From contig JAWKVZ010000008.1 of assembly GCA_041397725.1 (NCBI GenBank), positions 62,001 to 126,000 on the forward strand: a DNA stretch of 64,000 nucleotides. Reading direction: 5' to 3'. The notes below the pieces were generated by a model that did not search any database, was not told where the DNA came from, and saw only the letters and a list, made by a program, of their open reading frames with translations. This stretch comes from JAGRKR01 sp041397725. Its GTDB lineage: Bacteria > Pseudomonadota > Alphaproteobacteria > Rhizobiales > Hyphomicrobiaceae. How positions within the stretch are numbered: position 1 is the stretch's first letter; every line of letters begins with the position of its first letter. Of this stretch, positions 34,743 through 43,510 are shown piece by piece. A program made the position numbers and the translations under genes.

Positions 34743-36265
34743 GCCAGGTTCTCGTCGTCGCACCGCTGCTCATTCCTCTGCTCGCAGCCGGCCTGACCGC
34801 CGTGCTGAGACGGCACCTGAGTGCTCAGAGGTGGCTCGGGCTTGCAAGCGCCGTGGCCCTGCTGCTGGTCGCCGCGCGCTTGCTCTGGGAGACGTCCGAC
34901 GGCCGGATACTGGTCGCGCAGATGGGCAATTGGCCTGCTCCCTTCGGCATCTCGCTCGTCATCGATCTTTTCTCGGCGATCATGATCCTGATCACGGGCG
35001 TCATGGCAGTCGCGGTCGCCATCTACGCCTTGGGGCCAGGCGCACAGGTGCGCGACAGTGCCGGCTTCCAGCCGCTGTTCCATAGCCTTCTGCTCGGGGT
35101 GTGCGGCGCCTTCTCGACGGGCGATCTGTTCAATCTCTACGTCTGGTTCGAGGTGATGCTCATCGCCTCCTTCGGCCTGCTGGTCCTCGATCGGACGCGA
35201 GAGCAGCTCGATGGCGGACTGCGTTACGTCATGCTCAATCTGGTGGGAACGACCTTGTTCCTTCTTGCCGTCGGATTGCTGTATGGGCTGACGGGTACGC
35301 TCAACCTGGCGGATATCGCGCGTGTCGCGCCGACACTGGACAACCAGGGCGCGCTGGCAGCGGTGGGCGTTCTTCTGCTCGTCTCGTTCGGTTCCAAGGC
35401 GGCAGTCTTTCCCGTCTTCAACTGGCTCCCTGCCGCCTATCACACGGCATCCATGCCGGTGGCCGCCATCTTCGCGGCCTTGCTCACCAAGGTCGGCGTC
35501 TATGCCATCATTCGGGTCTTCTCGCTGATCTTCGCGCACGATACGGCGTTCTTCGGCCCGGTCCTGGCCGCCGTCGCGATCGCAACGATGGTCTTCGGCG
35601 TGCTGGGTGCCGCGTCCCATCACGATGTGCGGAAGATCCTTTCATTCCACATCATAAGCCAGATCGGCTACATGCTGGTCGGCATCGCCCTCATGACCCC
35701 GCTCGCGATTGCGGGGAGCATTCTCTACATCACCCATCACATCGTCGTTAAGGCCAACCTGTTCCTCCTGGCCGGCGCCATTCGAAGTGAAGGTGGCTCG
35801 TTCCATCTGAGCCGGCTCGGTGGCCTCTGGATCATGGCTCCGATGCTGGCCATCCTTTTCCTCGTGCCTGCGCTGTCGCTGGCAGGCGTGCCACCCTTCT
35901 CCGGTTTCTGGGCCAAGCTCGTCGTCATCCGCTCCTCGCTGGAGGGCGGCGCCGTGATCGTGGCATTCGCAGCGCTCTCGGTCGGGCTGCTGACCCTCTA
36001 CTCCATGGTCAAGATCTGGAACGAGGCCTTCTGGAAGGCGGCGCCTGCCGATGCCGCGACACCCGCACCACTGACGCGCCAGGAGCGCATCGCGACCTAC
36101 GTGCCGATCACGGTACTGGCTGCGATTACGCTGTCGATCGGCCTTTGGGCAGAGCCGTTCGCTCGTCTGTCGATGACGGCCGCTGAAAGTCTCCTCGACC
36201 GGACTGGCTACATTTCTGCCGTCCTCGGCGCCGTGCCGACCCAAGTCTCGGAGGTTCTGCGATGA
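34739..36265 (+). CDS. mrpD: Mrp antiporter subunit D
   Basis: A NuoM/N-like proton-translocating subunit, 508 residues, with about 14 hydrophobic segments. Conserved pieces are FNLYVWFEVMLIASFGLL (Glu in TM5), GSKAAVFPVFNWLPAAYHTA (Lys in TM7), LLTKVGVYAIIR, and HIISQIGYMLVGIAL. Start at the ATG overlapping the mrpC stop; its own stop overlaps mrpE (ATGA). Confidence 0.95.
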   Translation: MSQVLVVAPLLIPLLAAGLTAVLRRHLSAQRWLGLASAVALLLVAARLLWETSDGRILVAQMGNWPAPFGISLVIDLFSAIMILITGVMAVAVAIYALGPGAQVRDSAGFQPLFHSLLLGVCGAFSTGDLFNLYVWFEVMLIASFGLLVLDRTREQLDGGLRYVMLNLVGTTLFLLAVGLLYGLTGTLNLADIARVAPTLDNQGALAAVGVLLLVSFGSKAAVFPVFNWLPAAYHTASMPVAAIFAALLTKVGVYAIIRVFSLIFAHDTAFFGPVLAAVAIATMVFGVLGAASHHDVRKILSFHIISQIGYMLVGIALMTPLAIAGSILYITHHIVVKANLFLLAGAIRSEGGSFHLSRLGGLWIMAPMLAILFLVPALSLAGVPPFSGFWAKLVVIRSSLEGGAVIVAFAALSVGLLTLYSMVKIWNEAFWKAAPADAATPAPLTRQERIATYVPITVLAAITLSIGLWAEPFARLSMTAAESLLDRTGYISAVLGAVPTQVSEVLR

Positions 36266-36600
36266 AGCGCGGTCTGATCGCCATGAGGGCCTGGATGGGC
36301 GTGGCCGTGGGCTTCCTCATCGAGCTCGCCAAGTCGACCATCACCGTCATCGCCGCCGTTCTCGGCGTGAGCGGTCGTTTGCGACCGGCGATCATTGCTG
36401 TTCCGCTCGATACGCGCTCAGCGTCCGGGATCACGCTCCTGGCCAACATGGTCACGCTGACGCCGGGCACCACGAGCCTCGACGTGAGTGAAGATCAAAA
36501 GACGCTCTATGTGCACGCGCTGGACACGGCCGATCCCGATGCGGCCGTGCAGAGCATCAAGGAAACCCTCGAGGCACAAGTCAGGAAGGTGCTGCCATGA
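36262..36600 (+). CDS. mrpE: Mrp antiporter subunit E (short form)
   Basis: At 112 residues this is shorter than the usual ~155-165. The ATG overlapping mrpD gives an N-terminus (MKRGLIAMRAWMGVAVGFLI) followed by ELAKSTITVIAAVLGV, RPAIIAVPLDTRSASGITLLAN, TLTPGTTSLDVSEDQKTLYVHALD, the conserved C-terminal block of MrpE. The two N-terminal membrane helices of longer MrpE proteins are therefore missing or reduced to one. Overlaps at both ends argue against a sequencing error. Confidence 0.9.
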   Translation: MKRGLIAMRAWMGVAVGFLIELAKSTITVIAAVLGVSGRLRPAIIAVPLDTRSASGITLLANMVTLTPGTTSLDVSEDQKTLYVHALDTADPDAAVQSIKETLEAQVRKVLP

Positions 36601-36902
36601 CCTTGTCCGACGCTGCGATCGTGTACGCGTCCATCCTCGTGTCGGCTGCGCTACTGGCCGTCTGCTGGCGGCTCTTGCGTGGTCCCTCGCTCGCCGACCG
36701 GGTGATCGCGCTGGACATGCTCGGATTGATCGCCGTTGCGGTCGCCGCGCTGACGGCTGCCATTACACGCCATCACGCCTTCTTCGACGTGGCATTCGGT
36801 TTTGCGCTTCTCGGCTTCCTGACCACCGTCGCCTTCGCCGGTCTTCTGGAGCGCGCAGCCCGTCCATCGCCTGCGGGCGGAAAGTCAGGGGCATCGTCAT
36901 GA
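36597..36902 (+). CDS. mrpF: Mrp antiporter subunit F
   Basis: A 101-residue subunit with three membrane helices. Diagnostic are LLRGPSLADRVIALDMLGL (the GP-x-x-x-DR-x-x-x-D motif) and FFDVAFGFALLGFLTTVAFA. Start and stop overlap mrpE and mrpG by ATGA. Confidence 0.94.
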   Translation: MTLSDAAIVYASILVSAALLAVCWRLLRGPSLADRVIALDMLGLIAVAVAALTAAITRHHAFFDVAFGFALLGFLTTVAFAGLLERAARPSPAGGKSGASS

Positions 36903-38248
36903 CCGGGTTCCTGAACGTCGCGGGCGCGCTGCTTCTCGTGCTCGGGAGCACGATCGTGGCGCTGGCCGGCATAGGCATTCTGCGTCTGGCCGATCCCTTC
37001 ATGCGTATGCATGCGGCCACCAAGGCAGGCGTCGTGGGCGTCGGGCTCATGCTCATCGGCATAGGTTGCCTGCTCGGCACGGTTGGCTCGCTGCTGACTG
37101 CGCTTGCAGCCATCGGCTTCCTGTTTCTCACCTCGCCGATCGCATCGCACATGCTGGGGCGCGCTGCCTACATCTCGGGCGCCCCCCTCAGCCCCGAGAC
37201 GATCCGGGATGCACTCGAGGGCGTGTTGCCGCGCCAGGTTGTCGACATTTCCCCCGGACGGACAGTGCGCCGGCGCCGTGTGAGGGCGGACGCCCCATTC
37301 GACCAGCTCACAGATCATCAACGGCCAGCCAAGGAGGCAGGGATGAGCATCGTACCCATGAGAGAGCAAGGCGAGAGCTTGCGCAGCGCCTCGGGAGCGG
37401 AAGTGGATCAGGGGGCTGCCGCGATCCGGCATCTGACGGTCTGGCTGGCCGGCGGCCCGGCACAGCCGGCAGCCTCGCGGCTCGCCCTGCAGATTGCGCG
37501 CTCCGGCAGCGCCAACATCACCGCCCTGTCGGCGATCGAGGTCGCAACGACGCCGCAAGCGGAGGCGGTCCCACTGGGTGGCGGATACTGGGCGCGCTGG
37601 CGCAACGATCAGCAGCGCCTCAAGGCGCGCGCGGCAGCCGCCAATGCGCTGTCGGAGTTCGAAGCAATGGCTGGAGAGCTTCAAGTGCGCACGACCCAGC
37701 GCCACGAAGAGATCGATCTTGCGAATTTGCCGGCGGTTGCCGCAGGTTGTGACTTGATCGTGGTTCCGGCAGGACAGGACCCGCGGGGAATGCCTTGTGA
37801 GCCTCCTTTCGAGCTGGCGGCAGTTGTTGCACGCTCGGGCATGGGGCCGGTCCTGCGCGTCAGCCGACGCCCGCTGCACGTGCGCCGCATCGGCCTGCTG
37901 GTCGATGGCAACCCGCTCAGTGGCCGGCTCGCGCAGACCCTGATCCACACCGGGCTGTGGCGCGATGCAGCGGTGTCCGTGCTGGCAATCGGCGACCACC
38001 GCCGCTCGGTCCAGCAGTTTGTGAGCGGACAAACGGAGCTTCTGCGGAGCCATGGCTATACCGTCGCCGCTCCCGCCTCCCTCCGTCTCAGCTGCGAACT
38101 CGAGGAGATCGATGAGGTGACGCGGCCACTGGATCTGCTCGTCGCTTGTTCGCTCGGTCGCCGGCGCGCCTCCGGGTGGTTCGAAGCGTTGAGGGTCGAT
38201 ATCCATGCGGCTGCCGCGAGACACGTGCCTTTGACGTTGTTGCCCTGA
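36899..38248 (+). CDS. mrpG: MrpG fused in frame to a universal-stress-like domain
   Basis: The first ~105 residues are a normal MrpG: three helices with GILRLADPFMRMHAATKAG and LFLTSPIASHMLGRAAY. No stop follows. The frame runs through a linker (~106-148) into ~300 residues that resemble two weak universal-stress domains (HLTVWLAGGPAQPAASRLAL, GCDLIVVPAGQD, RRIGLLVDGNPLSGRLAQTL, LDLLVACSLGRR). An ATG at 37343 (residue 149) has an excellent AAGGAGG five bases upstream, so a separate 301-residue protein may also be made. The classic USP ATP motif is not evident. It is last of the mrp genes, just before the kinase gene. Confidence 0.85.
   Translation: MTGFLNVAGALLLVLGSTIVALAGIGILRLADPFMRMHAATKAGVVGVGLMLIGIGCLLGTVGSLLTALAAIGFLFLTSPIASHMLGRAAYISGAPLSPETIRDALEGVLPRQVVDISPGRTVRRRRVRADAPFDQLTDHQRPAKEAGMSIVPMREQGESLRSASGAEVDQGAAAIRHLTVWLAGGPAQPAASRLALQIARSGSANITALSAIEVATTPQAEAVPLGGGYWARWRNDQQRLKARAAAANALSEFEAMAGELQVRTTQRHEEIDLANLPAVAAGCDLIVVPAGQDPRGMPCEPPFELAAVVARSGMGPVLRVSRRPLHVRRIGLLVDGNPLSGRLAQTLIHTGLWRDAAVSVLAIGDHRRSVQQFVSGQTELLRSHGYTVAAPASLRLSCELEEIDEVTRPLDLLVACSLGRRRASGWFEALRVDIHAAAARHVPLTLLP
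37331..37345 (+). promoter_or_regulatory. Internal ribosome site and start codon within mrpG-usp
   Basis: AAGGAGG (37331-37337), five-base spacer, ATG at 37343 in the mrpG frame. It is among the best ribosome sites in the window and lies exactly at the boundary between the MrpG tail and the universal-stress-like domain. Confidence 0.6.
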
Positions 38249-38291
38249 GCAGGACTTGTCAAATCGCCATCGCGTATCGAAGTGTGTTGCG

Positions 38292-39695
38292 ATGCTGTTC
38301 ACTCGCGACCACGTGAAACGACTCGCTCCGCCGCTGAGGTTGCCTCTTGCGGCCGCCGCCATGGTGTTCCTGACGGCTGTGCTGACAACCCAGATCGCGC
38401 TGTACTGGGAGCGCAGGGAAAGCGAGATGCAACTCCGGCAGCTTGGGGCCGTCTATCTCGACGGTCTTGCAGCCTCCGTCGGGGCCTACATCTCGCTTGG
38501 CGAGATGGCCAGGGTTCGTGAACGGTTCACGCGAGCGCTGGCGGAGCAGCACGGGATCAAGGAGCGCGCGCTCTTCGCGTTCGACGCGCAAGGCAACGTG
38601 CTGGCGCGAGCCGGAGATTCCGGCGTATCAGAGGAGGAGGCGCGCGACGCGACAAGGACGCCGTTCCGCATCGACCCCTCGCGCGGCCTCGCGTGGGCGA
38701 GCCGAACGATCGGTGGACAGCCGGGTGGCACCGTTGTGGCAGCGCTCGACGCGCAGGAGATGTTCACGGCTCGCACACGAATGTTGGTCGGCATTGTCGC
38801 TGTCGATCTTCTCATCGCTGCGCTGGCCGGGTTCATCGCCTACCGCGTGCTCCGCCGGCTCAATCGGCCATTCGAAGTCTTGACGCGACAACTCGAAGCC
38901 GCCGCCACCGGTCACGCCGCACGCGTCAACGAGCGCACGATGGCGGACAGCCCTACCGCGATCCGCGCGCTCTACCGCTCCTTCAATCGTCTGCTCGAGG
39001 CGCAACGGGAGCGCGAGCGGCTCGCAATCGATCTTGCAGAGCAATCCCAGTCGGCCGCGCTCGGCAGGCTGGCCGCCACCATCGCGCACGAGGTGCGCAA
39101 TCCTCTTGCCGGCCTGACGACAGCCGTATCCACGCTGCGCCATTTCGGCGAGCGGGCCGAAGTCCGGGACAAGTCTCTAGGTTTCCTGGAGCGCGGCCTC
39201 GACGCCATTGATCGCATCGTGACCAGCACGCTCAATCTGTATCGGCCGGTCAATGACCGCAGGCTGTCTCCGGCTGACTTCGAGGATCTCGAGCATCTCA
39301 TCCAGCCGGCTGTCAAACGCGCGCAGCTCGACCTCGAATGGCAGGTCGATGTCCCGCAGGAGATTACTGTCGGCGCCGCCGGCGTGCGGCAGGTCCTGCT
39401 CAATCTCCTGCTCAATGCCTGTGCGGCGACACCGGCAGGCGGGCGTGTCGGCCTGCGCGCGAATGTCGTCGATCGTGCCCTCATCTGTATCATCTACGAC
39501 CAGGGAGAGGGCATGCAGCCCGAGCGGGCACGCGACCTGGCTGACGGCAAGTCGAGCCCCTTGGACCGGCGACGCATCGGCATGGACGTGATCATTGCGC
39601 TGCTCGGTGATCTCGACGGTCGGGCGTCCGTAACGAGCATGCCCGACAAAGGCACGACGGTGCGAGTTTGCATCCCACTCAGGGAAGACACGTGA
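38292..39695 (+). CDS. Sensor histidine kinase of an NtrB-like two-component system
   Basis: An inner-membrane sensor with TM1 (~15-38, AAAAMVFLTAVLTTQIALYW), a periplasmic region of ~110 residues, TM2 (~160-183, LVGIVAVDLLIAALAGFIAY), a HAMP-like segment, the HisKA box AATIAHEVRNPLAGL (His266), and an ATPase domain (LLNLLLNACAATPAGG N-box; IYDQGEGM G1; MPDKGTTVRV G2). The G1/G2 region is shortish. The ATG at 38292 gives 467 residues; a TTG at 38256 is in frame. It follows mrpG-usp by 43 bp and overlaps the response regulator by four bases, so it is probably in the mrp transcript. Confidence 0.9.
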   Translation: MLFTRDHVKRLAPPLRLPLAAAAMVFLTAVLTTQIALYWERRESEMQLRQLGAVYLDGLAASVGAYISLGEMARVRERFTRALAEQHGIKERALFAFDAQGNVLARAGDSGVSEEEARDATRTPFRIDPSRGLAWASRTIGGQPGGTVVAALDAQEMFTARTRMLVGIVAVDLLIAALAGFIAYRVLRRLNRPFEVLTRQLEAAATGHAARVNERTMADSPTAIRALYRSFNRLLEAQRERERLAIDLAEQSQSAALGRLAATIAHEVRNPLAGLTTAVSTLRHFGERAEVRDKSLGFLERGLDAIDRIVTSTLNLYRPVNDRRLSPADFEDLEHLIQPAVKRAQLDLEWQVDVPQEITVGAAGVRQVLLNLLLNACAATPAGGRVGLRANVVDRALICIIYDQGEGMQPERARDLADGKSSPLDRRRIGMDVIIALLGDLDGRASVTSMPDKGTTVRVCIPLREDT

Positions 39696-41002
39696 GCAAT
39701 AGAAGATCTGTACTACTGATCGAGGACGACAGGATTCTCGGCCCGGCCCTGCTGCAACGGCTGGCGCTCGAGGGGTTCGATGTGCGGCTGGCGGAGACGG
39801 CAGCCATCGCCCTGCGCGAGCTGAAGGCACGCGCTCCTGACCTGCTCATCAGCGACATCCGCTTGCCGGATGCGAGCGGCGAGGACATCTTCCGGTCCAT
39901 GCTCGACACGGTCGGGCTGAGACCAGCGTACTTCATGACGGCATTCGGGGACGTCGAGCAGGCCGTGCGCCTCATCAAGGCCGGCGCCCGCGACTACATG
40001 ACCAAGCCCGTCAGCTCCGATGCGCTGATCGCCCGCATCAGGAGCGACCTCGACGAGCCCGAGCCGGAACCTTCCGCCATTTCGGACCAACCCTTGGGTG
40101 TTTCGAGCGAAATGCGCGAGGTCGACCGCATGCTCAGGAGATCGGCGCGCTTCGACCTGCCGGTGCTCCTGTGCGGCGAGACCGGCGTCGGCAAGGAGGT
40201 GGCGGCGCGGCGGCTGCATGCATTGTCCGATCGCAGCGACGGGCCGTTCATCGCCATCAACTGTGCGGCCATACCGGCGAACCTCGCCGAAAGCACACTC
40301 TATGGCCACGAGAAGGGGGCCTTCACGGGTGCCCATGCGCGCCAAGTGGGCGCTGCCGCGCGCGCCGCGGGCGGCACTCTGTTTCTGGACGAGGTAGGCG
40401 AATTGCCCCTCGAGCAGCAGGGGACATTGCTGCGTCTCATTCAGGAGCGGAGGTTCCTACCCGTTGGCGCCGCGGCAGAGCAGGAGTTTTCCGGACGCCT
40501 GGTCGCCGCCACCAATGCCGACCTGCATCAATTGATCAGTGAGAAGCGATTCCGCGAGGATCTCTATTTCCGCCTCGCTGTCGTCGAGATCCGCATCCCT
40601 CCGTTGCGCGAGAGACCCGAGGACATCGGGCATCTGGCGCGCAAGCTGCTGGCCGACGCGCAGCAGCGGCTGAACATTGCGGATCGCCACCTCGGCGATG
40701 CGACTGTCGCCGCGCTCGCCAGCCATGATTGGCCAGGTAATGCGCGGGAGCTTCGCAATCGCATCGAGCGCGCGCTCGTCCTGGCGGAGTCGGGAGAGAT
40801 AGGTCTCGACGATCTCTTTCCAGAGAGTGCGCTAGACACGCGCAGGATCACATCCGGGACGAACGACACGCTGGAGAGCACCGCGAAAGCGGCCGTGCGC
40901 AATCGCGTGCTCGAGGCTCTGGCGAGAGCCAACGGAAACCGCACAGAAGCCGCTCGCCTTCTCGGTGTCTCGCGCACGACGATTTGGAAGTACTCCCGAT
41001 AG
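39692..41002 (+). CDS. Sigma-54-dependent NtrC-family response regulator
   Basis: The receiver domain (1-120) has phospho-acceptor Asp55 in LLISDIRLPD and Lys in DYMTKP. The AAA+ domain has Walker A GETGVGKE, the sigma-54 contact loop GAFTGA, Walker B GTLFLDEVGEL and the arginine-finger region FREDLYFRL. The C-terminus is a Fis-type helix-turn-helix (NRTEAARLLGVSRTTIWKY). The GTG at 39692 overlaps the kinase stop (GTGA) and has AGGGA upstream; 436 residues. The natural target is the dyad plus -24/-12 element in front of mrpA. Confidence 0.95.
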   Translation: MSNRRSVLLIEDDRILGPALLQRLALEGFDVRLAETAAIALRELKARAPDLLISDIRLPDASGEDIFRSMLDTVGLRPAYFMTAFGDVEQAVRLIKAGARDYMTKPVSSDALIARIRSDLDEPEPEPSAISDQPLGVSSEMREVDRMLRRSARFDLPVLLCGETGVGKEVAARRLHALSDRSDGPFIAINCAAIPANLAESTLYGHEKGAFTGAHARQVGAAARAAGGTLFLDEVGELPLEQQGTLLRLIQERRFLPVGAAAEQEFSGRLVAATNADLHQLISEKRFREDLYFRLAVVEIRIPPLRERPEDIGHLARKLLADAQQRLNIADRHLGDATVAALASHDWPGNARELRNRIERALVLAESGEIGLDDLFPESALDTRRITSGTNDTLESTAKAAVRNRVLEALARANGNRTEAARLLGVSRTTIWKYSR

Positions 41003-41272
41003 CCAGCGCCCCGTCGGTCCCGCTCGTGAAGAAGGTCGGCTTTCAGAAGCCGCTGTGCCGCCAAGTTGCGGCCAGGGCTTTACGGTGATGGCGCTCGGCG
41101 ACTGCTCTCCCCCGAACCGGGCGTCGAGGACAAGACGCAGCAAGCCACAAATCCGCGCATATGAACGAGCCCGCCAGCAGACCGCGGAGCTCCAACTTGA
41201 CGTGCATCAAGGTGAGCGCCCTTCTTCGTGCGACACTGCTTAAAGGCAGAAATCGCAAGGGCCAGACTGTCA

Positions 41273-41821
41273 GTGAGCCCAGAGAATCCCGTTAGGGAAG
41301 CGGTCGGCGTCTTCGTTACTCCAGACGCGCTGCAGAATGCCATTGATGAGCTTTTGAGTTCGGGTTTCGATCGTGCGGAGATCAGTCTTCTCGCGAGCGA
41401 GGCCGCCGTCGTCGAGAAACTCGGACATCGATACCGCAAGGCCGAGGAACTGGAGGACGATGTCAGCGTGCCTCGGGCCGCCTACGTCTCGACAGAATCC
41501 GTCGGGGACGCCGAGGGCGCCGTTATCGGCGGTCTCATGTATGTCGCGGCCGGCATCCTCATGGGGCCGGTCGGCGCCGCGGGAGGCTCGCTGGCGGCGA
41601 TCGCCATGGCAGGCGCACTGGGCGCCGGCATAGGTGGCCTCGTCGGATTGCCGATCGCTCACTACATAGGTGAGCAGAAGACCCGACGCATCGAGGAGCA
41701 ACTCGCGCATGGGGGGCTGTTGCTGTGGGTTCGCGTCTGGAATGCCGAGCGTGAGCGTTGCGCCGTCGACATCCTCGAGCGGAACGCAGGGCGGGATGTG
41801 CACGTTCACGAGTTCGCCTGA
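41273..41821 (+). CDS. Glycine-rich membrane-hairpin stress protein (general-stress-17M-like N-terminus)
   Basis: Residues ~5-50 (EAVGVFVTPDALQNAIDELL, SSGFDRAEISLLAS) match the short ferredoxin-like module of general stress protein 17M relatives. A Gly/Ala-rich hydrophobic hairpin follows (~85-125: GLMYVAAGILMGPVGAAGGS, LAAIAMAGALGAGIGGLVGL), then a C-terminal domain (LWVRVWNAERERCAVDIL). Such proteins occur in alphaproteobacterial stress loci; function is unknown. The GTG at 41273 starts the matched region; an upstream in-frame start at 41228 is possible. Confidence 0.7.
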   Translation: MSPENPVREAVGVFVTPDALQNAIDELLSSGFDRAEISLLASEAAVVEKLGHRYRKAEELEDDVSVPRAAYVSTESVGDAEGAVIGGLMYVAAGILMGPVGAAGGSLAAIAMAGALGAGIGGLVGLPIAHYIGEQKTRRIEEQLAHGGLLLWVRVWNAERERCAVDILERNAGRDVHVHEFA

Positions 41822-41866
41822 GCCCCACGGCGCCGCCGGTCGGCTCGAACCCGGAGGAGGATATCA

Positions 41867-42166
41867 ATGGCGACCGAAGTACCGCTCGACGAACTGGACC
41901 CAGGCGTCGCCTTCGGAACGCCGGAGAGACTGGTGAGCCGCAGCGACCTGACGCGCGAGCAGAAGATCGAGCTGCTCAGGCGCTGGTGGTACGACGCTGC
42001 CGAAGAGGCGGTGGCGCTCGAGGAAGGTATGCCGGGCGAGGAGTCGAGCCTGCTGCGACGGATCATCCTGGCTCTCGAAGGCCTCGCCGGTCCGGTCGAC
42101 GTCTCTCATGCCGGGCCATCGAAGCACCACGGAATTCCGCGCGCCGCGCTGAAGCGGCGTGCATGA
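41867..42166 (+). CDS. Small conserved hypothetical protein
   Basis: 99 residues, soluble. The central block LTREQKIELLRRWWYDAAEE followed by EEGM and LLRRIILALE resembles a short family often found beside stress genes in rhizobia; no function is known. A GGAGG ribosome site lies six bases before the ATG. It sits 45 bp after the glycine-rich stress gene. Confidence 0.7.
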   Translation: MATEVPLDELDPGVAFGTPERLVSRSDLTREQKIELLRRWWYDAAEEAVALEEGMPGEESSLLRRIILALEGLAGPVDVSHAGPSKHHGIPRAALKRRA

Positions 42167-42203
42167 GAGGCGCACATCGCGTCGATGTCTGAGAGATCGG
42201 GAC

Positions 42204-43007
42204 GTGAGCAAGCGTTCTTACTCGGAGGCCGCCTGTGATCTGTCGGAGTTGACACCGGAGGTCTATGCCGGCTGGAGGGCCAGCGAACTCGGCGCCATGA
42301 CGGAGCAGCTCGAGCGTCGCCTGATGCTCGAAGGCATGGGGGACGTGCGCGGCAAGGACATTCTCGAAATCGGTTGCGGGGATGGCGAGCTGTCGGTGCG
42401 GCTCGCCCTGCAGGGCGGCAGAGTGGCGGCGATCGACGTCTCGGAGCAGATGCTGGCCGCGGCACGGCGGCGGGCGGAGGGCGAGGGTGCGGACGTCGTG
42501 TTCGCGCAGGGGGGCGCCGAGCAGATCCCGTTCGCGAGCGGGTCGTTCGATGTCGTCGTCGCCATGACGATCCTGTGCTTCGTCGATGAGGCGGCGCCGG
42601 TCTTCCAGGAAATGGCCCGTGTCCTCAAGCCGGGTGGCCGCATCGTCATCGGCGAGCTCGGCAAGCGGAGCACTTGGGCCGCCGCGCGCCGTGTCCGCGC
42701 GTGGCTCGGCTCGCGATTGTGGCGGGCGGGCGTATTCCGGACACCCGCTGAGCTCGAGCATCTGGCCGGATCTGCCGGTTTGCTGCCGATCGACGTTCGC
42801 GGCAGCGTCTACTATCCGCCCGTCGCCTGGATCGCGCGGCTCGTAGCGCCCTGCGACGCGTGGCTCGGCCGCACAACGACGGTCGGAGCGGCGTTTCTGC
42901 GGCTCGAGGCGCGAAAGCCACCCGCACCGTACTGTCAACGCGAGGCGCGTGATGGCGCCATGTCACGCGGGGTCCCTTCACACGTCAACAGGAGCACGTC
43001 GCCATGA
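42204..43007 (+). CDS. SAM-dependent methyltransferase, UbiE/type 11 class
   Basis: Motif I ILEIGCGDGELSVRLAL, motif II region AAIDVSEQMLAAARRRA, PFASGSFDVVVAMTILCFVDE and post-motif VLKPGGRIVIGELGK define a class I methyltransferase of the type-11 group. The C-terminal ~70 residues resemble small-molecule methyltransferases. Substrate unknown. The GTG at 42204 gives 267 residues; a longer frame starts at 42159. Its stop overlaps the bacterioferritin start (ATGA), so the two are translationally coupled. Confidence 0.82.
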   Translation: MSKRSYSEAACDLSELTPEVYAGWRASELGAMTEQLERRLMLEGMGDVRGKDILEIGCGDGELSVRLALQGGRVAAIDVSEQMLAAARRRAEGEGADVVFAQGGAEQIPFASGSFDVVVAMTILCFVDEAAPVFQEMARVLKPGGRIVIGELGKRSTWAAARRVRAWLGSRLWRAGVFRTPAELEHLAGSAGLLPIDVRGSVYYPPVAWIARLVAPCDAWLGRTTTVGAAFLRLEARKPPAPYCQREARDGAMSRGVPSHVNRSTSP

Positions 43008-43510
43008 CTGCCGAGTCCAAGACCGCCAAGTCCACGACCATCGAGAACCTGCAGTCCGCATTGTCCATGGAGTTGGCCGCGGTGCATCAATACATGCTGC
43101 ATGCGCACGTGCTGGAAGACTGGGGCCTCGACCGGATGGCACAGAAGATGCGCGGCGAGATGCAGGAGGAACTGGGCCACGCCCAGGAGTACATGCGCCG
43201 CATCATGTTCCTCGGCGGTGATCCGCAGGTCAAGGCTGCCAAGGTCCCGCAGCGCGCTCAGACGCTCGCCGACATGTTCCAGGTTGATCTCGATGACGAG
43301 GAGGAGGCGATCCGGTTCTACACGCGCGCGGCGGCGGTTGCGGCCGAGGCCGGGGACATCGGCTCACGCATGCTGTTCGAGCGCATCGTCATCGACGAGG
43401 AGGGGCACAAGGCATGGCTCGAGCTCCAGCTCAACCTGATCAACCGCATTGGAGAGCAGGCCTACGTCGCCAAGCACATGACGATCGACGAGCCGGTGGG
43501 CGGCACCTAG
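43004..43510 (+). CDS. bfr: Bacterioferritin-like ferritin lacking the heme-ligand Met
   Basis: A four-helix ferritin that oxidises and stores iron. Ferroxidase residues align with E. coli Bfr: Glu23 (MELAAVHQY), Glu56 and His59 (EELGH), Glu101 (EEEAIRFY), Glu132 and His135 (DEEGH). The heme-binding Met52 of Bfr, in the E-M-K-H motif, is Leu57 here, so inter-subunit heme binding in the usual way is doubtful. 168 residues, slightly longer N-terminus. GGAG lies upstream. Translation is coupled to the methyltransferase gene. Confidence 0.88.
   Translation: MTAESKTAKSTTIENLQSALSMELAAVHQYMLHAHVLEDWGLDRMAQKMRGEMQEELGHAQEYMRRIMFLGGDPQVKAAKVPQRAQTLADMFQVDLDDEEEAIRFYTRAAAVAAEAGDIGSRMLFERIVIDEEGHKAWLELQLNLINRIGEQAYVAKHMTIDEPVGGT

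Noticed and set aside
38510..38535. GTGAAC-G-GTTCAC dyad inside the histidine kinase gene
   Set aside because: It resembles the half-site of the mrp dyads but has the opposite half-site order and spacing and lies within coding sequence, so it is probably chance.
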